From contig JAPFBL010000068.1 of NCBI GenBank assembly GCA_026182355.1, positions 10,701,001-10,765,000 of the forward strand: DNA of 64,000 bases, given 5' to 3'. Source of the DNA: Hermatobates lingyangjiaoensis (Eukaryota > Arthropoda > Insecta > Hemiptera > Hermatobatidae). The translations under genes and the position numbers were made by a program. Below, in pieces: positions 56,933-64,000 of this stretch (within the stretch, counting starts at the first letter, position 1; the number at the start of each line of letters is the position of its first letter). The notes below the pieces were generated by a model. The model made no database searches. It worked only from the letters and a program-made list of their open reading frames with translations, and was not told the origin of the DNA.

Positions 56933-56975
56933 GCTCGACTGATTTCGGGTCCGTCCGGATCCCTTCTTCAAGAGC
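56933..56975 (-). ncRNA. Hammerhead-like motif, family G
   Basis: Minus strand: helix I GCTC/GAGC, TTGAAGA in place of CTGAAGA, helix II GGG(A)TCC/GGACCC, GAAA, TCAGTC. The invariant first C of the core is T in both arms. This could be tolerated only as a G-U pair, so activity is doubtful; because both arms share it, it predates the inversion. Confidence 0.5.
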
Positions 56976-57021
56976 AACCGACTGTGTATTATATTGTATT
57001 GTGTAACCGACTGTCAGTTAG

Positions 57022-57068
57022 TTGCTCTTGAAGATGGGATCCAGACGGACCCGAAACCGGTCAAACTT
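57022..57068 (+). ncRNA. Hammerhead-like motif, family G (right arm)
   Basis: TTGAAGA core variant, helix II with GGGATCC and GGACCC, GAAA, then CCGGTC. ACCGGT is a perfect 6-bp palindromic helix III with C at the cleavage position. Helix I has drifted (GTTG/CAAAC). Confidence 0.5.
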
Positions 57069-57119
57069 TTCTGGGAATTTACGAGATATGACGGACAGTA
57101 TTACTACTAATTCTAATAT

Positions 57120-58166
57120 CATATTTATGTTGAAGTAACAGTTTTATTTTGATAAAGTTTTAAATTTATAGGAAATAACCTTGCATCATATTAATATTAT
57201 GGAATCAAAAGAAATGAACTATAGATATGTTGAAATATTTCAAATAGATGGGCAAGTATTTTTCTTAAATGAAGCGGTTTTTAATTATTTCATCCATGAA
57301 AGTTCAAGAAAGAACTAGGTTTCTTTTAAGTCTGCATTGAACAATTGTCCCAGTAACATATGAGGCAGTATGTATAAGCCTCAAAGGTGTAAAGAAGGAA
57401 TGCTAAGATCAGTAGTTATTGACCGTGAGGTCAATCTTTAAGGATATAAATAACCAGGCGGAATGGTCAATCAACCAAACAGAAGTTAATAGTAGGAATT
57501 TCAAAAGTACAAGTTATCTTTTTATCTAAAACATTGTCTACTTAAACAACCTGTTGAAGAATTTAATTCTATCACTACTTTTAGTACTTTCCAAATTTAA
57601 AATTCAGTTTCTTCGTTGAAGATGTATGAAAAAGATCTCCCTAAATAGTTTCTCTTTGATGTATTATTTTCTTTTTACATGCACTCTGTACATACAAACA
57701 TCTGAACGGATCAAGAACCAACAAAGGGACTAGTCAGAGATTGTAAGAAAAATCGTTCTGCTAGAAAGGCGACGAGACAGTTGCTTCATGAGGATGACTC
57801 TCGCTGGGTCTTACAGATTGATATTGTCACCGTGTTTATTTTAAAAACTTGATAAACAAATACGTAAATGTTCCAATAGTACAAGAATCGAGCATCCAAA
57901 ACAACGTTTTTTCTTTACATTAAGACTTATTCAAAGTCTTAATAATAAGGAAAATATCCTTATTAGATATTTTATGGCCTACCATCATAACAATTGTATT
58001 TATTCTACCTTGAACACAATAATTACAAAAGCTGTGTAAGGCTTAAGCTATGTATGACATAAAAGAAAAGAAAATATTGGTGTAGGTGATAAAACTTGGG
58101 CAAAGGGAAAATAATTTACATATGAATAAAATCAAGGCGTTGTAAGTGATTATATTGTCAATTTAG
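57120..58166. other. No gene recognised
   Basis: AT-rich; no feature seen. Confidence 0.35.
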
Positions 58167-58282
58167 TGGTTGCTTATAAGATAACCTCTGTGTACTTGAG
58201 TGGGATGTATAGAAGATTTCACCGCCTTCTAAAACTACCCGTACAACTAAAATCAGAGACAAGAAGGATTTGCATAATGATG
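58167..58282 (+). CDS. Possible exon (weak)
   Basis: An acceptor-like TTGTCAATTTAG precedes it and a consensus donor (GATG|GTAAGT) follows. Between them one frame is open: VAYKITSVYLSGMYRRF, then LLKLPVQLKSETRRIC. The coding bias is not strong and I do not recognise the peptide. The good donor is the main support; chance is a real alternative. Confidence 0.2.
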
Positions 58283-59287
58283 GTAAGTGGTCTTCCCTCT
58301 AGGTCAACTACGGATAACGGCTCCCTACGGAAGACGGCTCAGCGCTCAGGCTCAGTATTATTTTTTTTTTTAAGTAAAACTGAAATCTTTAAACATAAAA
58401 TCATACAAACCTTTATATATCTTTTTTTTTAATTACTATTGAAATATAGTATGTTTAAGCCTACTTTGTAGTTCGTAGAGCAAATTTGTTTTTATTGCTT
58501 TCTCAGGTTGATTTATTTATTTTCAATTTAATTTGAATATATATTGTAAGAATTATGAAAAAACTATTTCTGTGAGGACTATGACTAATTAATGTTGATT
58601 GAAGTAAGTAGGTGCTGAGAGAAGAGGACTGGGGGATTATTGATCTGAGAAGGGATTCCTGAGCCTCCCTGCCCGTGGCCGCACATGTTAGCCAACCTTG
58701 TATAACCTCAATCCGTCCACTCCGTATTAGTCATCAAATACAAATATCACATCAAACTTACACAATTCAACTAATTCAATCTTTTTTATATATCTCAAAA
58801 GCCATATATTTTGAACTTCATTAGTGTAAACAATTAAGTCCAATTATTCTTTATTAATCTAAAATATCGAAATCTTTTCTTCCCCTTACGTCCTAAAAAC
58901 TAAAAGGAAATAATTTTGCAACGTTTTTAATGTTGTAATTGCTAACAGATTTTTGGTACATTAATTTTTTTTTTTATGTTTTAAAGCGCCCTTCCAAACT
59001 GATTGACAGCCTCCGGTTGTTCTATGCAGTGGAATGTGATAAATGATTAATATTGTTCTGGATGCCTTGTCTATGTACAAGGTGAACATCTTCTGTTAAT
59101 GATAAACTAAACATTAAGTAAAATGAAAGAAAATTGCGATTGGTACACTCCAGGCATTCAAACTACAATTCCAGATGACCTGAAAGACTGAACCCTTCAC
59201 TAAACAAAAGTCAGTCATTATTTCCTTTTATATAATTTTTACTGCAGTAACTATGGGTCAAAAAAATTAAAATTCTAGATAACCCAA
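58283..59287. other. No gene recognised
   Basis: AT-rich, with a GC-richer patch at 58,610-58,740 (GAGCCTCCCTGCCCGTGGCC) lacking a stable frame. Confidence 0.35.
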
Positions 59288-59390
59288 GAAAAAATCTAGA
59301 GTGGCCTACACTCAGCTTTACAGAAAGAAATATATCACACTTCTTGATAATCAATTGAATTTTTATTTTATTTTTATTTAACTATCGTTA
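59288..59390 (+). repeat. Interspersed repeat R2 (diverged)
   Basis: TAGAGTGGCCTACACTCAGC, then TTTACAGAAAG where the palindrome should be, then CAATTGAATTTTTATTTT. Confidence 0.6.
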
Positions 59391-59966
59391 TGAAATAGAA
59401 ACATTAGCTCCAACCATTTCTATTGAAATTGTTGAAAATTGAACTTCCTGTTCTAATCAGTCCAAAATCACGTTTGTGTTCCAGTAGATCTTATATAGAT
59501 ATATAGATTTAGGAGATCAGATAAGTTAGTTTCATAAACTCCATCTGAATGTATATGTCTAGAAAAAATGACCATTTCAATCAGTTGTTACTCAGTCTCG
59601 TTCTAATAATGAATACCAGCAGACGTGCCCATCTTTGACAGGTATTTTAAAAAAAATTCAGTGGTGAGAGTGGTATTCAAAATAATAACAGAAATTATAG
59701 AATAGTAGAAAATACCATTATTAGTACAGTACATAACTGTCATTAAATGGAGTTTCTATTACGTTTTGCAGCTTTAGTTAATGAGCTCAATTTCATTTTA
59801 TCCTAGAGATACTTCTTATTTATAACGCATGTAGGTAGGACTCACTTTCTTAAAGACAGCAAATGATGATAAACGCAAACGAAATTAAAATCAACTAAAT
59901 ACCTACTTGCTATAACCTCTATATATCTACACAGATTTACTAAATTGAATAAACGGTTCATACGGA

Positions 59967-60136
59967 CTATAAAACTTTAAATTACACAAAACATGACACA
60001 GAAAAAAGATAAAATGCACTTCATCCTCTTTTCTAGTCTTCTCCTGATGACGAATAACAGTTCGAAATATTGAATTTAGTAAGTGTGCATTTTATCTTTT
60101 TTCTGTGTCGTTTTTTGTGTAATTTAAAGTTCTATA
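59967..60136. mobile_element. Foldback element, family D, nested in Helitron H4
   Basis: AACTTTAAATTACACAAAAC and GACACAGAAAAAAGATAAAA are mirrored by TTTTATCTTTTTTCTGTGTC and GTGTAATTTAAAGTT. The centre holds a family D hammerhead motif. It interrupts Helitron sequence and so is younger than it. Confidence 0.8.
60040..60075 (+). ncRNA. Hammerhead-like motif, family D
   Basis: CTGATGA core intact, C, helix II GAA...TTC, GAAA, TATT. ATAT would be helix III with T at the cleavage position. Helix I is weak (CTTCTC with GAATTT). Confidence 0.55.
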
Positions 60137-60137
60137 C

Positions 60138-60240
60138 AAGTTTATTCTGTACATTGCTTAGAACTCTCTAATTTCAAGTTATCTTTACGTTTTATACATT
60201 AGAGAAACCGAATCCACCAGATCAAAAATTTCGGTCCAGT
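60138..60240 (+). mobile_element. Helitron 5' terminal fragment
   Basis: TCTATACAAGTTTATTC, TGTACATTGCTTAGAAC, then ACATTAGAGAAACCGAATCC equals the 5' end of H2 in the plus orientation. It is opposite to H4, so two copies are joined tail to head here. Confidence 0.65.
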
Positions 60241-60600
60241 TTTTTATTTTAAAAATATACAGATGCCTGATACTGTAGCAAGTAGGTATTGTTAGTTGAT
60301 ATAGCTGTGTAGCTAGTAACACTAGCTATTGTAGCTAGCTGTGTAATTTCGCTTCTACGCTGAACTTCCAATCCATTCAAATCTTAACTTTTAAGTTAGA
60401 CATACACAAATCTACTGTCAAATTTCAGTTCACTATGATTTACAGTGGCTGAGTTTACTTGTGACAAAATTATTGGACGAACAAAAAGTTAGACATTTTT
60501 CTAAGGGTGGATTCGGTTTCTCTAATGTATGAAACGTAAAGATAACTTGAAATGAGTCTCTAAGCAATGTACAGACAAAACCCTTCTTTATTTATATAGA

Positions 60601-60849
60601 TAACTTATATTGACTGAAATAACTAGACAATAAATTGTTTTGTTTGAAACTGCAGTTACTGTCAACTAAGGCCGTGATATTATTACCAAAACTTCAATGT
60701 TATAAATGTTAAATTTTTTTTTTAACCCCGCTTATTCAAAATGAATATTAGCCACTTACGTGACGACAAACTTCACTTATTTACTGATGACTGTAATAAT
60801 GTATTAGATTTTATACATATAAAACCAAGTGTCGTATTTCAATAAAAAT
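60601..60849. other. No gene recognised
   Basis: AT-rich spacer between Helitron H4 and R1. Confidence 0.4.
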
Positions 60850-61070
60850 CAAAACATACACACTCTCATGAAGTACTTTGACTGGAGCATGTTGCAATAA
60901 AGTATTAAACACGCAAAAACACCCACATATACACAGAAAAAAACACACACACGCACAGAAATCATAGAAAAATGCCTTAAAACGACTTTGGGTACCTCAA
61001 AACAAGTAAATCCGTCAAAATCTCGAATCAAATTTTTTCATGATCTCTGTACTTTAGTATTAGTAAATAA
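60850..61070 (+). repeat. Interspersed repeat R1
   Basis: CA-rich simple repeat, CGCACAGAAATCATAG, ACTTTGGGTACCTCAAAAC, CGTCAAAATCTCGAATC, ending CTGTACTTTAGTATTAGTAA. The minus-strand 60-codon frame here is a product of this repeat. Confidence 0.75.
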
Positions 61071-62200
61071 AAATCTAATCAAAATTGCAATTAGTACTTT
61101 CTATGCGATGAATTCAAATTCAATCTGTTCTTCAGAAGGGAATCTCACAGGGAGTAGTTTATAGGAGGTCAGTTACTTTAGAACAGTGGCATACAATCAC
61201 CGTGATCAACTCCTGAATGAACAATTCAGTAAGTCAAGAAAAAGTCCTTCTTAACCAAAGGACACAGCTTTAAATATGAAACAGTTGTAATTACCTTCTC
61301 TAATATCGACTTATCCAGTAGATTGTTTTCTATTAATCATTGTTGATTATATGGGTTGATACCTTTGTGATAAAAACAAAGTCTAATTAATTATTTTTAA
61401 CTTAAATTGGTTTTATTACATATTCGTCTTATTTAAATAATTTCATTATATTACGAAATACAAAGAACCTCTTAGATGAACAAAAATGATGGATGACCTA
61501 AAATAACGTGATCTTAACTTAGACATGCTGTTATGAGTCCTTCAACCAGTACTGACTTTTGACTCCAATTACGATATGAATAACCATAATAACTGTACGT
61601 TTCTTCAATTAAGTGAACAAAGTTAATTTGATGAAGAGTTGTTACTTTAGGGAAGATCAATTGGTAATATGAATAACTTAATGAAAATGGTCCTGCATAT
61701 AACTATTACCAGAGTAATTCATTAGGTGACCGTACAATATAAACGCAGACTTGTATTCTTGTTAATGTAAGGTCAAGGTCTAATGAGTTCAGACGCAGGA
61801 TTTCTATGACCACTCACCACTATACCAGAGGACTGAAAGTTTACCAAGCATTGTCAACTACAACAATTACTCATAAAAAGAAAAGTTACAAATACACGGA
61901 GTAAAAAACAAAAATAGTATTTAAAACAAAGAGTACATAAGGCTATGATTCTAAAACGGAACACCGCATTTTCAGAGTATAGTCTATATATAGTCATATA
62001 TGGTTTAGATATAGTTTACTCAATGCATATTTCTTAACCATAAGATATACATTTCAAGTTTTCAAGAAAATTACTCTTTTTCTCCATATGACATACATAT
62101 ATAAAAATATAACATATTTAAAAAAACAAAAATTCGCAATAAACACGTGAAATAAAAATCAAAGATGTAGCGTCTGATTTTTTTACTATGATTTAGTTGT
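61071..62200. other. No gene recognised
   Basis: AT-rich; the last part (AACACGTGAAATAAAAATC, 62,142-62,160) resembles a foldback tail. Confidence 0.35.
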
Positions 62201-62227
62201 TATATATATATATATATATATATATAT
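62201..62227. repeat. (TA)n microsatellite
   Basis: A TA run at which the PLE N-terminal coding sequence on the minus strand breaks off; the IYIYIY end of the open frame is its translation. Confidence 0.9.
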
Positions 62228-62381
62228 TAGTGTACATTGGCAGGAGATTTTCTTGTAAACATATTTTATTAAAGTAGACGGCAGCTTCCGCATTCACGAC
62301 CTTTTTGCTGGTGTTTTCTAGTTTTCTAGCTAGTTTTCTTTGATAGGGAGTGATTTCGTAAAGGAGTTGCCCCAGAGACAT
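62228..62381 (-). pseudogene. Penelope-like element, N-terminal fragment
   Basis: From the ATG at 62,381 the frame reads YQRKLARKLENTSKKVVNAE, then AAVYFNKICLQENLLPMYT. This matches the N-terminal region of PLE proteins upstream of the RT (a helical stretch followed by F--C---L-P-YT). Coding is cut after about 50 residues by (TA)n. A hammerhead lies about 40 nt upstream, the expected place for a pLTR ribozyme. It is the start of a PLE copy in tandem with the one whose C-terminus lies at 62,608-63,243. Confidence 0.75.
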
Positions 62382-62422
62382 CGAAGAAATAATTTCGTAG
62401 GTTACTCAATAATATATTTATA

Positions 62423-62463
62423 CTTACAAGCTTTCGATTTCACTGAAATCATCGTCAGGTATA
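62423..62463 (-). ncRNA. Hammerhead ribozyme, family H, between tandem PLE copies
   Basis: Minus strand: TAC/GTA helix I, core CTGACGA, one T, helix II GATTTC AGT GAAATC (6 perfect bp), GAAA, GCTT. AGCT is a 4-bp palindromic helix III with T at the cleavage position. Invariant residues are all intact. It lies about 145 nt after the stop of one PLE and about 40 nt before the ATG of the next. Confidence 0.82.
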
Positions 62464-62607
62464 TCGTATAAACTGATTAAACTAACATAATAACAATTTT
62501 GAAAAGGTTAAACAGACATTAAAATGATTAATATTAAGAGGTTAATAGAAATAGACAATCATTGTAAAAACACAAGTCCACTGTGTTATACGCATTGACT
62601 TATAATG

Positions 62608-63243
62608 TTATAACAAGTATAACTTGTTATACACATTGCTTGGGGGTCCTGTCAGTGTAGGCCTATTAAGTTTATAAGAACAATCGAAGTTCTTACAACT
62701 TGGTATTATGCCTGTACTGTTGGCCTGAATGTTCATAGAAGGTTGGATGTCCTTGATGTATAAGGCCTCGAGGATATGAAGGCGGCAGGTATTATTTTCT
62801 ATTCTTAAAGTTGTTATTCCTTTCTCTAACATTTCCCTCGTTAATGTTGTATTATGTACTTGTCTCGTATGGTTTTTCGGGGTACCTGCTGTAAGATGGA
62901 AGGTAAGACGTCTTGATAGTATGGTTGTAGTCATCCCGATGTACTTTGTAGGACAGGCTTCACAGTTCCCGGTATTACATGTACATTGGTACACCAAGTG
63001 ACTTTTTTGCAGCACTGAGACATCCCTGTGGGGGCGGTTTTTAAGGAGAAGGTTTTGAGTCTTTTTGCTTTGGTAGTAAAATCCTATGTCGGAGTTTATA
63101 GTTTCATTTGTCGGGAAAACAATAGTTCGAATGCTCTTTCTTAGGGCACCTTCATCTTGTTTGTAGAAACTGTGCATATATGCTCTATAGTAGAGATCTA
63201 CTGTTTCTCCTGGATTGATTACATTCGGTTCTCCAGAAGTCAA
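62608..63243 (-). pseudogene. Penelope-like element, GIY-YIG endonuclease C-terminus (third lineage)
   Basis: An open frame of 211 codons with no ATG start: the first codon is TTG and an in-frame TAG precedes it. The order is SGEPNVINPGETVDLYYRAY, VFPTNETINSDIGFYYQSKK, NRPHRDVSVLQKSHLVYQC, then CEACPTKYIGMTTTILSRRL (GIY-YIG core with paired Cys). HLTAGTPKNHTRQVHN, ILEALYIKDIQPSMNIQ (catalytic Glu and final Asn) follow. The Cys/His linker before the nuclease is typical of Penelope-type PLEs. The nuclease domain looks intact. It differs strongly from the other two PLE lineages here (YIGMT, not YIGQT). Confidence 0.87.
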
Positions 63244-63246
63244 CTA

Positions 63247-63384
63247 AGATTCTTATTAATAATGGGTACTCTAACCAGGAAGTTTCTAACATTATTGAAA
63301 AATTCATGAACCGATGGCACGCTAAGTCTGGAGAACCAAATGTAATCAATCCAGCAGAAACAATAGATCTCTACAACAACAAAC
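63247..63384 (+). pseudogene. Penelope-like element fragment, head-to-head with the previous copy
   Basis: The plus frame reads KILINNGYSNQEVSNIIEKF, then NRWHAKSGEPNVINPAET and IDLYNN. SGEPNVINP-ET-DLY is the same segment that starts the minus-strand copy at 63,236, so the two are inverted relative to each other with the junction at about 63,241-63,246. The fragment ends where family A hammerhead sequence begins (63,385). Confidence 0.8.
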
Positions 63385-63460
63385 GGTAACAAGACCGCTT
63401 GTTACGGTTGAAAGATCTTAGTCCTGTTTTCCCATTTCTTATTGTGGTTTGATCATTGAT
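63385..63460 (+). mobile_element. Family A right-arm fragment (ribozyme core missing)
   Basis: AACAAGACCGCTTGTTACGG, TTGAAAGATCTTAGTCC and CTTATTGTGGTTTGATC match the right arm of the 48-kb element, but GACT and CTGACGA are absent. It is joined directly to PLE sequence from another lineage. Confidence 0.7.
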
Positions 63461-63490
63461 ATATACATATATATCATTATATATATATAT
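63461..63490. repeat. TA-rich microsatellite
   Basis: Imperfect (TA)n between two family A elements. Confidence 0.85.
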
Positions 63491-63521
63491 GATCAAACCA
63501 CAATATGAAATGGGAAAAAAA

Positions 63522-63564
63522 GACTAAGATCTTTCAACTGTAGCAAGCAGTCTTCGTCAGAGTC
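63522..63564 (-). ncRNA. Hammerhead ribozyme, family A
   Basis: Minus strand: GACT, CTGACGA, helix II with ACTG/CAGT (a compensated change from ACCG/CGGT), GAAA, palindromic AGATCT, AGTC. Core intact. Confidence 0.82.
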
Positions 63565-63587
63565 AAGAACCCAACTAAGTCAGAGTC

Positions 63588-63629
63588 GACTCCGACGAAG
63601 ACTGCTTGGTACAGTTGAAATATCTAGTC
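63588..63629 (+). ncRNA. Hammerhead-like motif, family A (core mutated)
   Basis: GACT, CCGACGA in place of CTGACGA, helix II ACTG/CAGT, GAAA, TATCT, AGTC. The invariant U of the core is C and one base is lost after GAAA, so it is probably inactive. Confidence 0.65.
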
Positions 63630-63696
63630 TCTTTTCCCCATTTCTTATTGTGGTTTGATCATTGATTGTTATTTCACGTGTTTATTGTCAAATCTT

Positions 63697-64000
63697 GTAT
63701 ATATATATATATATATATATATTGCATTTATATTCTTATCTTGGCGCGGAATGAAGCCTTAAACGGGCTTGTTAGGAAGACTTCAATGCTCACGTTCGTT
63801 TAAGTCCTTGACGCTATACGACAATGTTTTTATCATTCTTATCTACTAGATATGAATAGAAAACTAGGTGAAGAAAAGAAACGAACAACCAGTAAAATAT
63901 CAAACGTGATAAATACACACAATCTTATTTTAATTGCATTTAGAATTACATAATGTGAAAAAAATGATGACAAAATAAAACAATTTGTTTTATTTATTAA
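63697..64000. other. (TA)n at 63,697-63,722, then no gene recognised
   Basis: The TA tract closes foldback copy 5. The rest is AT-rich with a short GC-richer patch near 63,740-63,820. Confidence 0.5.

Larger units (their letters stand above)
56882..57119. mobile_element. Foldback element, hammerhead family G
   Basis: The left arm ATTAGAATTAGTAGTAATAC ... CGGGTCCGTCCGGATCC and right arm GGATCCAGACGGACCCG ... GTATTACTACTAATTCTAAT are inverted copies of about 95-100 bp around a TATTGTATTGTG loop. Unlike the others it has no flanking (TA)n. Each arm carries a hammerhead-like motif pointing outward. Confidence 0.8.
59616..60600 (-). mobile_element. Helitron H4, with nested insertions
   Basis: On the minus strand the 5' end is A|TCTATATAAATAAAG and TGTACATTGCTTAGA follows, as in H1 and H2. 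The 3' end is worn (CTGG in place of CTAG; hairpin with GATGGGCACG). TAGAATAGTAGAAAATACC is shared with H1, H2 and H5. A PLE foldback (59,967-60,136) and a second, oppositely oriented Helitron 5' piece (from about 60,138) lie inside it. No helicase is recognised. Confidence 0.72.
63491..63696. mobile_element. Foldback element, hammerhead family A (copy 5)
   Basis: GATCAAACCACAATATG at the left is mirrored by CTTATTGTGGTTTGATC at 63,644-63,660. The loop is short, near 63,575-63,585. The tail ATTGATTGTTATTTCACGTG leads to (TA)n at 63,697-63,722. Confidence 0.82.

Overview
This window looks like gene-poor, AT-rich nuclear DNA from an animal with a repeat-rich genome, most likely an arthropod or another invertebrate. 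It holds no complete protein-coding gene, rRNA, operon or prokaryotic signal. Long AT-rich stretches alternate with (TA)n and (CT)n microsatellites and decayed transposable elements. Three short GC-richer open stretches could be exons, near 20.7 kb, 39.1 kb and 58.2 kb. Only the first looks reasonably convincing.

The dominant theme is Penelope-like retroelements (PLEs) and their self-cleaving RNAs. At least three PLE lineages are present. One has reverse-transcriptase C-terminus plus GIY-YIG endonuclease pieces at 48.5-49.3 kb. A second GIY-YIG fragment lies on the minus strand at 45.1-45.6 kb. A third lies on the minus strand at 62.2-63.2 kb, where a C-terminus, a hammerhead ribozyme and a PLE N-terminus follow one another like a tandem-copy junction. 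A decayed RT palm piece lies at 47.1-47.5 kb. About twenty hammerhead-like motifs (CTGANGA core, helix II, GAAA, short helix III) occur, most of them in foldback (inverted-repeat) elements bordered by (TA)n. In most of them helix III is a short self-complementary sequence such as AGATCT, AGGCCT, AATT or AGCT. This is the signature expected of PLE hammerheads that cleave as dimers.

Other mobile DNA includes five Helitron copies or pieces (24.9-25.2, 25.6-27.0, 28.57-28.75, 29.0-29.5 and 59.6-60.6 kb). Their A|TC and CTAG|T ends, 3' hairpin and decayed helicase remnants are visible. A 135-bp tandem repeat accompanies some of them. A 1.1-kb non-autonomous hAT copy (31,660-32,777) has a perfect 8-bp target duplication and BED-finger remnants. 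A tRNA-derived SINE lies near 24.0 kb, with a body fragment near 50.5 kb. Two interspersed families of unknown class share a palindrome, CTTTACTTATAGTAAAG.

Layout: 0-2 kb, PLE tails and foldbacks; 2-11.6 kb, mostly featureless; 11.6-15.7 kb, foldbacks; 17.4-18.3 kb, GC-rich block; 20.7 kb, exon candidate; 24-30.7 kb, SINE, Helitrons, a foldback and a segmental duplication that supplies an empty site; 31.7-32.8 kb, hAT; 35.5-36.6 kb, two copies of family R1; 37-45 kb, mostly featureless; 45-49.9 kb, PLEs; 51.5 kb, long (CT)n; 52.8-61 kb, R1/R2, foldbacks and a Helitron; 62.2-63.7 kb, PLE tandem and inverted junctions.
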